Source: Micromonospora echinofusca (GTDB taxonomy: Bacteria; Actinomycetota; Actinomycetes; Mycobacteriales; Micromonosporaceae). From it: a DNA stretch of 34,120 bases. Below are positions 22,799 to 29,374 of the stretch, piece by piece. A program made the position numbers and the translations under genes. Each line of letters opens with the position of its first letter. The first letter of the stretch is position 1. Under the pieces are notes generated by a model, which saw only the letters and a list, made by a program, of their open reading frames with translations, searched no databases and was not told the DNA's origin. The stretch is from positions 1 through 34,120 of the forward strand of contig NZ_WVUH01000024.1 in NCBI RefSeq assembly GCF_017614955.1, given 5' to 3'.

Positions 22799-23203
22799 GT
22801 GACCACGACACATGATCCGGTACCCGTACCACCCGCCGGGGATCCCCAGTTCGTCCCGGCCAGCCTGGGCCGCCGGTTCGGCGCCCTGCTGATCGACTGG
22901 GTGCTCTGCCTGCTGGTGTCGAACCTCTTCGCCGACCCGGTACGCGACGGCTGGGCACCCGTGGTGGTCCTGGTCTTCGAGTACGCCCTCTTCGTCGGGC
23001 TCTTCGCGCAGACCCCCGGCATGTTCGTCACCCGGATCCGCTGCCTCGCCTGGGCCGACGGCGGCCGGATCGGCGTGATCCGGGCCCTGCTGCGGGGCGT
23101 CCTGCTCGCGCTCGTCGTCCCCGCCCTGCTGATGGACGAGCACCGCCGTGGCCTGCACGACCGCCTGGTCGGTTCGGTCGTCGTCCCGGCGGCCGGCCGC
23201 TGA
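22799..23203 (+). CDS. RDD-family integral membrane protein
   Basis: Predicted 134-aa membrane protein with the RDD layout. The opening segment LGRRFGALLIDWVLCLLVSNL carries the Arg and Asp that define the family, then come two more hydrophobic segments and the family end-motif HDRLVGSVVV. Function is unknown; the family has been linked to ion exchange in some bacteria. The same gene sits between glnA1 and the DUF4191 gene in Mycobacterium (Rv2219A). The GTG at 22799 is preferred because the -10 box is 8 nt upstream. The TGA stop is the first triplet of a 20-bp tandem array that runs into the intergenic region. Confidence 0.88.
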   Translation: MTTTHDPVPVPPAGDPQFVPASLGRRFGALLIDWVLCLLVSNLFADPVRDGWAPVVVLVFEYALFVGLFAQTPGMFVTRIRCLAWADGGRIGVIRALLRGVLLALVVPALLMDEHRRGLHDRLVGSVVVPAAGR

Positions 23204-23280
23204 TCTACAGCGCCACCCGCTGATCCGACAGGGTCATCCCTGATCTACAGCGCCACCCGCTGATCGACAGGGCCACCCCG
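23201..23280. repeat. 20-bp tandem array starting at the RDD stop codon
   Basis: Four units begin at 23201, 23221, 23241 and 23261, each starting TGATC; units 1 and 3 are identical (TGATCTACAGCGCCACCCGC). Degenerate units continue to about 23360 with the theme GACAGTGGCCACCCGT. The first TGA is the stop codon of the RDD gene. Confidence 0.9.
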
Positions 23281-23343
23281 ATCGCAGTGGCCACCCGTTA
23301 TCCGACAGCGACCCGTCGACGACAGTGGCCACCGTCGACGACA

Positions 23344-23373
23344 GTGGCCACCCGTCGAACGACGGGTGGCCAC
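23344..23373. terminator. 14-bp-stem bidirectional terminator hairpin
   Basis: GTGGCCACCCGTCG (23344-23357), 2-nt loop AA, then its exact complement (23360-23373). It sits between the convergent RDD and DUF4191 genes and appears to have arisen from the degenerate end of the 20-bp array. Confidence 0.7.
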
Positions 23374-23425
23374 CTGTCCGTAGCGGCCACCTGTCGGCGG
23401 TGGCCGGCGGGAAACCGACGTCGGG

Positions 23426-24115
23426 TCAGCGACCGCGCATCTGACGGAACGCGCCCTTGGACGGGCGCATGTTCTTCGGGATCGCGCCCTTCGGCATCTG
23501 CGGCCGGGCGGTCAGCGCCTTCAGCCGCTTGTCGAGGGCGTTGACGTCCTTGCCGGTCAGGTTGCGGGGCAGCCGCATCATGGTCATCCGCAGCTTGCGG
23601 ACCGACAGCTCGCCCTCGCCCTGGCCGATCACGTAGTCGTAGAGCGGGGCGTTGCCGATCACCTTCGACAGCCGCCGCTTCTCCTGACCGAGCAGTCCGC
23701 GTACCCGCTGCGGGTTGCCCTCGGCGAGCAGGATCACGCCCGGCTTCCCGATCACCAGGTGGACCATGTCCATCTGGGTGGTCGAGCTGACCGCCGGGGT
23801 GACCCGCCAGTCACCCCGCATGTTCTCCATGATCGAGGCCGCCGCGCCGGGCTGCCCCTCGGCGGCGTTCATCATCGCCGCGTTGGAGCGTACGTTCAGC
23901 ACGATCAGCAGGGCGAGCAGCGTGAGCAGGATGCCGATCGGCAGCCAGAGCCAGCCCCAGAGCAGGACCGCCACCACGGTCAAGGACAGCGGGATCAGCA
24001 CCGCGGCGGCGGCCAGCGGCGCGAACCACCGGTCCTGCTTGGCGGTGAACGAGAACACCATCCCGATCTGCTTCAGCCGCTGGCCGAACGAGACCTTCTC
24101 CTGGGGCTTTGCCAT
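23426..24115 (-). CDS. DUF4191-family membrane protein
   Basis: Predicted 229-aa protein of unknown function, matching the conserved gene next to lipA in actinobacteria (Rv2219 in Mycobacterium). Seen: a charged start (KVSFGQRLKQIGMVFSFTAKQD), two adjacent membrane helices (about 31-74), then a cytosolic domain with ASIMENMRGDWRVTPAV, VIGKPGVILLAEG, and RVRGLLGQEKRRLSKVIG. A basic tail ends the protein. The ATG start is 7 nt after TAGACT (minus strand, 24128-24123), with no ribosome binding site, so it is probably leaderless. It is convergent with the RDD gene and follows lipA on the same strand. Why this gene stays linked to lipA is not known. Confidence 0.88.
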   Translation of the reverse strand: MAKPQEKVSFGQRLKQIGMVFSFTAKQDRWFAPLAAAAVLIPLSLTVVAVLLWGWLWLPIGILLTLLALLIVLNVRSNAAMMNAAEGQPGAAASIMENMRGDWRVTPAVSSTTQMDMVHLVIGKPGVILLAEGNPQRVRGLLGQEKRRLSKVIGNAPLYDYVIGQGEGELSVRKLRMTMMRLPRNLTGKDVNALDKRLKALTARPQMPKGAIPKNMRPSKGAFRQMRGR

Positions 24116-24190
24116 GCCAGGGAGTCTAGTGGTCCACGTACACCGGGTTGATCCGCGCCCGGCGGCCAGCGGAGCCGGCCGCCCGACGCG

Positions 24191-24270
24191 GGTCAGCGCC
24201 CGGGTCGCCTGCCCCGGTAGCGCCGGTCAGCGCCCGGGTCGCCTGCCCCGGTAGCGCGGGTCAGTGCGCC
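24191..24270. repeat. 34-bp tandem repeat spanning the lipA stop codon
   Basis: Units 24191-24224 and 24225-24258 differ only in the last base; a partial third unit (GGTCAG, 24259-24264) contains the lipA stop (TCA, 24261-24263). Each unit therefore repeats the TGA stop on the minus strand. Confidence 0.88.
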
Positions 24271-25205
24271 GGGGCCACCTGCTCCGTGCGGGCGTCCAGC
24301 GCCTGCCGGTACAGCCGGCCCGCCCGGTACGACGAGCGCACCAGCGGGCCGCTCATCACCCCGGCGAAACCGATCTCCTCGGCCTCCTCGCGCAGCTCGA
24401 CGAACTCCTCCGGCTTCACCCAGCGCTCCACCGGGTGGTGGCGCGGGGTGGGGCGCAGGTACTGCGTGATGGTGATCAGCTCACAACCGGCGTCGTGCAG
24501 GTCCCGCAGCGCCTGGGAGATCTCGGCCCGTTCCTCACCCATGCCCAGGATCAGGTTGGACTTGGTGACCAGGCCGGCCGCGCGGGCCTGCCGGATGACG
24601 TCGAGCGACCGCTCGTAGCGGAACGCCGGCCGGATCCGCTTGAAGATCCGGGGAACCGTCTCCACGTTGTGCGCCAGCACCTCGGGGCGGGCGCCGAAAA
24701 CCTCGGCCAGCTGCTCCGGCACCGCGTTGAAGTCCGGGATCAGCAGCTCGACGCCGCAGTCGGCCTGGAGGGCGTGGATCTGCCGGACGGTCTCCGCGTA
24801 CAGCCAGGCCCCGCCGTCGGGCAGGTCGTCGCGGGCCACCCCGGTGACGGTCGCGTACCGCAGCCCCATGGTCGCCACCGACTCGGCGACCCGGCGCGGC
24901 TCGTCGGCGTCGAACTCGGCCGGCTTGCCCGTGTCGATCTGGCAGAAGTCGCACCGACGGGTGCACTGGTCCCCGCCGATCAGGAAGGTCGCCTCGCGAT
25001 CCTCCCAGCACTCGTAGATGTTGGGACAGCCGGCCTCCTGGCAGACCGTGTGCAACCCTTCGCGGGACACCAGGCCGCGCAGTTCGGTGTACTCCGGCCC
25101 CATCTTGGCCTTGACCTTGATCCACGGCGGCTTGCGCTCGATCGGGGTCTCGGCGTTGCGGGCCTCGATGCGCAGCAGGCGCCGGCCCTCAGGAGCAATC
25201 GTCAC
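24261..25205 (-). CDS. lipA: lipoyl synthase
   Basis: Predicted 314-aa radical-SAM enzyme that inserts two sulfurs into octanoyl groups on lipoate-dependent enzymes. Auxiliary cluster cysteines: Cys55, Cys60 and Cys66 in [13 protein letters not shown]. Radical-SAM cysteines: Cys81, Cys85 and Cys88 in [27 protein letters not shown] and the end motif [12 protein letters not shown] with its C-terminal serine complete the family pattern. The GTG at 25205 lies 7 nt after TAGGCT (minus strand, 25218-25213), and no ribosome binding site is visible: leaderless. It is followed by the DUF4191 gene. lipB, its pathway partner, is 2 kb away on the same strand, separated by a plus-strand AspRS gene, a break in the usual lipB-lipA pair. 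Confidence 0.97.
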   Translation of the reverse strand: MTIAPEGRRLLRIEARNAETPIERKPPWIKVKAKMGPEYTELRGLVSREGLHTVCQEAGCPNIYECWEDREATFLIGGDQCTRRCDFCQIDTGKPAEFDADEPRRVAESVATMGLRYATVTGVARDDLPDGGAWLYAETVRQIHALQADCGVELLIPDFNAVPEQLAEVFGARPEVLAHNVETVPRIFKRIRPAFRYERSLDVIRQARAAGLVTKSNLILGMGEERAEISQALRDLHDAGCELITITQYLRPTPRHHPVERWVKPEEFVELREEAEEIGFAGVMSGPLVRSSYRAGRLYRQALDARTEQVAPAH

Positions 25206-25261
25206 GAATCCGAGCCTACGCCCGACGGCGGTGGTCGATGGAGCGGGGCGACGCGGCTCAC

Positions 25262-25277
25262 CACGGGAAATCCCGTG
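25262..25277. promoter_or_regulatory. 16-bp palindrome, candidate operator
   Basis: CACGGGA-AA-TCCCGTG, 7-bp perfect arms, extended by an offset CTCAC/GTGAG pair. It lies about 45 bp upstream of the lipA -10. Candidate regulator site; no known regulator assigned. Confidence 0.35.
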
Positions 25278-25399
25278 AGACCGGTCACGCGCCGGAACGA
25301 TCCGCGCCGGCGGCCCGGAAACCGCGAAGCCTGGGAACCGGCCCGGCCGCCCCGGAAAACCACTGGGCCGGCCGGGCCGCTGACACTACCGTCGGACGG

Positions 25400-25714
25400 C
25401 AACGGCGACGACGGAGCCAAGTAACGTCCGGCCAGCGGAGCGCAGAGAACCACCGGCAGCTGGGAAGGTGGTCTCCGCACCGGACGTGAAGACCCTCCCG
25501 AGCTGCGGGAAGAACGGCGCTGCGGCGCCTGCGTAGAACCCGCCGACCAGGCCCGGCGTCACGGGCGACGAACGAGGCCGCCGGCCCCACGGGCCGGCGG
25601 TGAAGGTGTGGTGGCACCGCGAGTTCCCGCTCGCCCACACCTCCCGGGGCTGACCACAGGCTCCGCCGACCGGCACCCGTCGACGGCGGAGGCGTTGCGC
25701 ACCGACGAGGAGGT
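25400..25714 (+). ncRNA. T-box leader, tRNA-Asp type, apparently translational
   Basis: Stem I is nested: CGTCCGG (25425-25431) pairs with 25480-25486, GCGGAG (25435-25440) with 25473-25478, and ACCACC (25449-25454) with 25467-25472. The loop below has AGTA on the 5' side and TGAA followed by GAC on the 3' side, i.e. a loop-E fold with an Asp specifier. Stem III is CCGCCGGCCC/GGGCCGGCGG (25578-25600). The T-box TGGCACCGCG starts at 25612 between GGTGTGG (25605-25611) and CCACACC; its TGGC can pair with GCCA, the 3' end of tRNA-Asp. ACCTCC (25639-25644) can pair with this arm or with the ribosome binding site GGAGGT (25709-25714), and there is no T-tract. So charged/uncharged tRNA-Asp should switch translation of aspS2. 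The 5' end is estimated. Confidence 0.85.
25660..25691 (+). promoter_or_regulatory. hairpin between T-box and ribosome binding site
   Basis: CTCCGCCG (25661-25668), 15-nt loop, CGGCGGAG (25684-25691). It would bring the T-box 3' arm and the GGAGGT site close together, or itself act as a terminator; no T-tract follows. Confidence 0.5.
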
Positions 25715-25721
25715 AGCCGCC

Positions 25722-27008
25722 ATGCAACGTGTCCTGTCCCGCCAACTCCCCACCCACATCGGCACCCCCGTCCGGATCGCCGGCTGGGTCCACCGCCGCC
25801 GGCTGCTCAAGTCGGTGGCCTTCCTGATCCTCCGGGACGCCACCGGCCTGGCCCAGGTGGTGGTCACCGACCCGGCGACCCGCGCCCAGGTCGAACAGCT
25901 CACCGAGGAGAGCGCCGTCGAGGTCACCGGCACGCCGGTGGCCGAACCGGCAGCCCCCGCCGGGGTCGAGCTGACCGCGCCCCGGGTACGCCTGCTCGGC
26001 GCGCCCGCCGTACCCCCGCCGTTCGACCTGTACCGGCCGACGCTCACCGCGAGCCTGCCGACCCAACTGGACCACGCGGCCGTGGCACTGCGCCACCCCA
26101 CCCGGGCCGCCGCACTGCGGATCTCGGCGGCGGCGGTGGCCGGCTTCCGCGCCACCCTGGACGGGCAGGGCTTCACCGAGGTGCACACCCCGAAGATCGT
26201 CAGCTCGTCGACCGAGTCCGGGGCGACCGTCTTCGCGCTCGACTACTTCGGCCGGCCGGCGTACCTGGCCCAGTCCCCGCAGTTCTACAAACAGCTCATG
26301 GTCGGCGTCCTCGAACGGGTCTACGAGGTCGGGCCGGTGTTCCGGGCCGAACCGCACGACACCGTCCGGCACCTGGCGCAGTACACCTCCCTCGACGCCG
26401 AACTGGGGTTCGTCGCCGACCACCGGGACGTGATGGCGGTGCTGCGGGACACCCTGGCCGGCATGCTCGGGGAGGTGTCCGTGCGGGCCGGTGCCGCGCT
26501 GGCCGCCCTGGGCCGGACCGTACCGTCGGTACCGGCCGAGATCCCCGCACTGCACTTCACCGAGGCGCTCGCGGTCGCCGGCGCCCCCGACGACGAGCCC
26601 GACCTCGCCCCGGCCCACGAACGGGCGGTGGGGGAGTGGGCAGCCCGGCAACACGGCAGCGACTTCGTCTTCGTCACCGGGTACCCGATGGCGAAGCGCC
26701 CCTTCTACACCCATCCCGACCCGGCCCGGCCCGCCTACTCCAACGGGTTCGACCTGCTGTTCCGGGGCGTGGAGCTGGTCACCGGCGGGCAGCGGCTGCA
26801 CCGGTACGACGACTACCTGGCGGCGCTGGCCGCGCGGGGCGAACCGGTCGGGGCGTACGCCGGCTACCTGGACGGGTTCCGGCACGGCATGCCGCCGCAC
26901 GGCGGGTTCGCGATCGGGCTGGAACGCCTCGTCGCCCGGCTGGTCGGCGCCACCAACGTCCGTGAGGTGACCGCCTTCCCGCGCGACCTGCACCGCCTCA
27001 CCCCCTGA
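25722..27008 (+). CDS. aspS: archaeal-type aspartyl-tRNA synthetase, predicted non-discriminating (AspRS2)
   Basis: Predicted 428-aa class II synthetase that charges tRNA-Asp and, if non-discriminating, also tRNA-Asn with aspartate for later amidation by GatCAB. An N-terminal OB fold (about 1-95, IAGWVHRRRLLKSVAFLILRD) is followed by the core: LAQSPQFYKQLM, motif 2 VYEVGPVFRAEPHDTVRHL, and motif 3 GGFAIGLERLVARLVG. No GAD insertion is present, so it is the short archaeal type, not the usual 590-aa bacterial AspRS. His24 and Pro79 occupy the places where discriminating archaeal enzymes have Trp and Lys, pointing to relaxed tRNA choice. The ATG has GGAGGT 7 nt upstream. A T-box precedes it, and a 58-bp element follows its stop. 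It is probably a second AspRS in this genome (inference). Confidence 0.92.
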   Translation: MQRVLSRQLPTHIGTPVRIAGWVHRRRLLKSVAFLILRDATGLAQVVVTDPATRAQVEQLTEESAVEVTGTPVAEPAAPAGVELTAPRVRLLGAPAVPPPFDLYRPTLTASLPTQLDHAAVALRHPTRAAALRISAAAVAGFRATLDGQGFTEVHTPKIVSSSTESGATVFALDYFGRPAYLAQSPQFYKQLMVGVLERVYEVGPVFRAEPHDTVRHLAQYTSLDAELGFVADHRDVMAVLRDTLAGMLGEVSVRAGAALAALGRTVPSVPAEIPALHFTEALAVAGAPDDEPDLAPAHERAVGEWAARQHGSDFVFVTGYPMAKRPFYTHPDPARPAYSNGFDLLFRGVELVTGGQRLHRYDDYLAALAARGEPVGAYAGYLDGFRHGMPPHGGFAIGLERLVARLVGATNVREVTAFPRDLHRLTP

Positions 27009-27016
27009 CGGGGGTG

Positions 27017-27074
27017 TAAGGAAGGGCCCCTTCTTAACGTTTTCGGTATAGGAAGGGGCCCTTCCTAACACCTG
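27017..27074. repeat. 58-bp twin-palindrome element, copy 4
   Basis: Same orientation as copies 1 and 2; starts 8 bp after the AspRS stop. It lies between convergent genes (AspRS and lipB), so it could terminate from both sides. Confidence 0.93.
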
Positions 27075-27107
27075 GGGTGGTCACCTCCGCGTCGGCGACC
27101 ACCCGGG

Positions 27108-27185
27108 GAACAGGTCAGGCGAACGGCTCAGGGGAACGGGTCAGGGAAACGGGTCAGGCGAACGGGTCAGGCGAACGGCTCAGGC
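27108..27185. repeat. 13-bp tandem array (6 units) spanning the lipB stop codon
   Basis: Contiguous units at 27108, 27121, 27134, 27147, 27160 and 27173, consensus GAACGGGTCAGGC. Each holds TCA, i.e. TGA on the minus strand; the unit at 27173-27185 includes the true lipB stop (27180-27182). The unit length shifts frame by one each time. Confidence 0.93.
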
Positions 27186-27818
27186 GAGCAGGGTCGGCAG
27201 CCGGTGCTCGACGACCGGCAGCACCTCGGCCACGGTGACCGACCGGCCCAGCTCGGCGCTGAGCGAGGTGACCCCGGCGTCCCGGATGCCGCACGGCACG
27301 ATCCGGTCGTAGTACGTCAGGTCGCAGTCGCAGTTGATGGCGAACCCGTGCAGGGTCACCCCCCGGGACACCCGGATCCCGATGGCGGCGATCTTGCGGG
27401 CCGGCCCGCGCTCGTCGTCCGGTACCCACACCCCGCTGCGCCCCTCCACCCGGGTGGTGGTCAGCCCCAGCTCGGCGCAGACGTCGATCAGCAGCTGCTC
27501 GGTACGCCGCACGTAGGCGACCACGTCGATCGGGTCGGGCAGCTTGAGGATCGGGTACCCGACGAGCTGACCCGGACCATGCCAGGTGATCTTGCCGCCG
27601 CGGTCGACGTCGACCACCGGGGTACCGTCCATCGGCCGGTCCCACGGCTCGGTCCGCTTACCGGCGGTGTAGACGCTGGGATGCTCCAGCAGCAGCACGG
27701 TGTCGGACTCCTCGCCCGCCACCACCGCCTCGTGCAGGCGGCGCTGCTCGTCCCACGCGGTCAGATAGTCGAGTACGCCGGCGCGCACGGCCGTCAGGCC
27801 GGAAGTCGTACTGGTCAC
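27180..27818 (-). CDS. lipB: lipoyl(octanoyl) transferase
   Basis: Predicted 212-aa LipB, which moves octanoate from acyl-carrier protein to lipoyl domains, the first step of lipoate assembly ahead of LipA. Seen: the [10 protein letters not shown] block, [17 protein letters not shown], catalytic Lys142 in RKIAAIGIR, and Cys176 in VPCGI. Starting at the GTG at 27818 gives Lys142 and Cys176, the same numbers used for the Mycobacterium tuberculosis enzyme, and places TACGCT (minus strand, 27830-27825) 6 nt upstream with no ribosome binding site: leaderless. The family usually ends soon after VVEHRLP; here RLPTLLA precedes a stop embedded in the 13-bp array. Confidence 0.96.
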   Translation of the reverse strand: MTSTTSGLTAVRAGVLDYLTAWDEQRRLHEAVVAGEESDTVLLLEHPSVYTAGKRTEPWDRPMDGTPVVDVDRGGKITWHGPGQLVGYPILKLPDPIDVVAYVRRTEQLLIDVCAELGLTTTRVEGRSGVWVPDDERGPARKIAAIGIRVSRGVTLHGFAINCDCDLTYYDRIVPCGIRDAGVTSLSAELGRSVTVAEVLPVVEHRLPTLLA

Positions 27819-27865
27819 GTCGTCAGCGTAGTCCGATCGGGGCGGGTGGCAGTCGGTGAGACCGC

Positions 27866-29374
27866 TCACCCGGCAGGTGGCGCGTCAGCCGTGGGCTGGG
27901 TCGATCCGGCGCCGGCACCGGTGAGGGTGGCGGCTCCGGCTCCGGCTCCGGCACCGGTGAGGGTGGCGGTGGCGGGTGGGGCGACGCCGGCACCCGCACC
28001 GACGCCAGTGGGCAGGGTGGCGCCAGCGGACCGGGCGGTACGGCGGCGCCGGACCAGCCAGCCGACCAGGACCAACGGCGGCGCGGCGACCAGCAGGTAC
28101 GCCCAGAGCGGAGCGGCGAACACCGACGGCCGGTGATCCCCGCCGCCGAACGCCGACTGGGCGAGCACCACGTCGGGCAACTCGATGCCGGTCACCCCGG
28201 CCGGGGAGTCCACCAGTGTCTCGGACCGGCCGTCGGACCGTACCGCCACGACGACCAGGTGGCTGCCCCCGACCCGGACCTCCCCCTCCGGCACCCGGGT
28301 CAGCACCGGCTCGGTACCGGCCCGCCAGCCGACCACCTCCTTCGGCCACCCGTCCAGCGGGACCGCAGAGCCCAGCGGGGCACCGGTGAGCGCATCCAGG
28401 TAGCCGATCCGCCACTGCCGGGCGGCCACCGACTCCGGCGGGCAGGCGTCCCCGGCGCAACCCTCGTACCCGAGCAGGGCGATCCGACCGCCGTCCGGGC
28501 TCCACGCGGCCCGGCCACCGAGCCGGTACCCCCCCGCCAGGTCGCGGCTCCAGCGGACCGCCCCGGTCCACGGGTCGACGACCGTCACCCGTTGCCGGTC
28601 CCCGTCACCCGGTCCGACCGCACCGGCGACCACGATCAGCCGCCCGTCCGGGGACCAGGAGGCGGCGGCGTGGCTGGCGAAGGTACCGGCCGGTACCACC
28701 CGGGTGCGAGCGGTGTGCAGGTCCACGGCGAGCAGGTCGTCCGGGTGGGCCGGGTCGTTCACCGGCTGGTTGTCCGGACCGTAGGTGACGACGGTGTCGT
28801 CGTTGTCCCGGGTACCCAGCAACTCGCCGTCCCGGGGCGACCAGGCCAGCGGACGGAACCCGGTCGGACCGCTCCGTCGTTCCTCGCCGGTGGCCAGGTC
28901 CACCACCACGCCGCTGCCCGGACGCAGGTAGAGGCGTCCGTCCGGGGAGAGCACCCCCTGCCCCTCGCCGACGTCCACCGGGAGCAGGCGGTACCCGCCC
29001 GTGCGGCCCACCATCACCCCCGTCGACTCGAAGTAGCGGGTCCGGTCGGTGAAGAACAGCACGGTGGCCGGACCCGCCGGCCGCTCCCCGACGGTGGCCT
29101 GCCAGAACCAGGGATCGTGCAGCCGGGCCGGTGCGGTGGGCTGGTCGGTGGTGGCGGCGGCACCGGCGGTCCGGGCCAGCCAGTCGGGGGCGATCGCGGC
29201 GGCGGCCAGCAGCACCAGGGCGGCGAACACCGCAGCGGTACCCCGGACCAGTCCCGCCCTGCTCCGTGGGCGCCATCCGAGGCGTGCGCACGACACCATT
29301 GGCCCATTAGACGCGATCCGGTCGACCAGCGCTGCCCGTCGATCGGTCAGCGTGGCCGGACCGGCACCGGTCAC
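27866..29374 (-). CDS. membrane-anchored TolB/WD40-like beta-propeller protein
   Basis: Predicted 502-aa protein. An N-terminal membrane segment (about 44-66) follows a basic stretch. An extracytoplasmic domain has repeated propeller signatures ([47 protein letters not shown]) and a Cys pair (GCAGDAC). Then comes a second membrane helix (about 425-446), RRRR, and a low-complexity tail of [10 protein letters not shown] repeats encoded by a duplicated 22-bp stretch (27912-27933 and 27948-27969). Function unknown; propellers usually bind proteins or glycans. The GTG start overlaps the stop of the upstream membrane protein (GTGA), so the two are translationally coupled and probably act together. 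The duplicated tail near the stop matches the trend of repeats at 3' ends here. Confidence 0.85.
   Translation of the reverse strand: MTGAGPATLTDRRAALVDRIASNGPMVSCARLGWRPRSRAGLVRGTAAVFAALVLLAAAAIAPDWLARTAGAAATTDQPTAPARLHDPWFWQATVGERPAGPATVLFFTDRTRYFESTGVMVGRTGGYRLLPVDVGEGQGVLSPDGRLYLRPGSGVVVDLATGEERRSGPTGFRPLAWSPRDGELLGTRDNDDTVVTYGPDNQPVNDPAHPDDLLAVDLHTARTRVVPAGTFASHAAASWSPDGRLIVVAGAVGPGDGDRQRVTVVDPWTGAVRWSRDLAGGYRLGGRAAWSPDGGRIALLGYEGCAGDACPPESVAARQWRIGYLDALTGAPLGSAVPLDGWPKEVVGWRAGTEPVLTRVPEGEVRVGGSHLVVVAVRSDGRSETLVDSPAGVTGIELPDVVLAQSAFGGGDHRPSVFAAPLWAYLLVAAPPLVLVGWLVRRRRTARSAGATLPTGVGAGAGVAPPATATLTGAGAGAGAATLTGAGAGSTQPTADAPPAG

Larger units (their letters stand above)
25206..25721 (+). promoter_or_regulatory. 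lipA-aspS2 intergenic region
   Basis: 516 bp with no protein gene. It holds the lipA -10 box, the palindrome at 25262-25277, a GC-rich inverted repeat near 25340-25380, a possible aspS2 -10 (TACCGT, 25388-25393) and the T-box leader. The plus-strand frame open across it is the upstream extension of aspS2. Confidence 0.7.

Noticed and set aside
25281..25301. Additional GlnR box near lipA (GTCAC-N6-GAACG)
   Set aside because: The second half-site matches only weakly and there is no nitrogen gene to control.
25608..25721. N-terminal extension of AspRS
   Set aside because: The extension would translate the T-box itself; the ATG at 25722 has a strong ribosome binding site and matches the family start.
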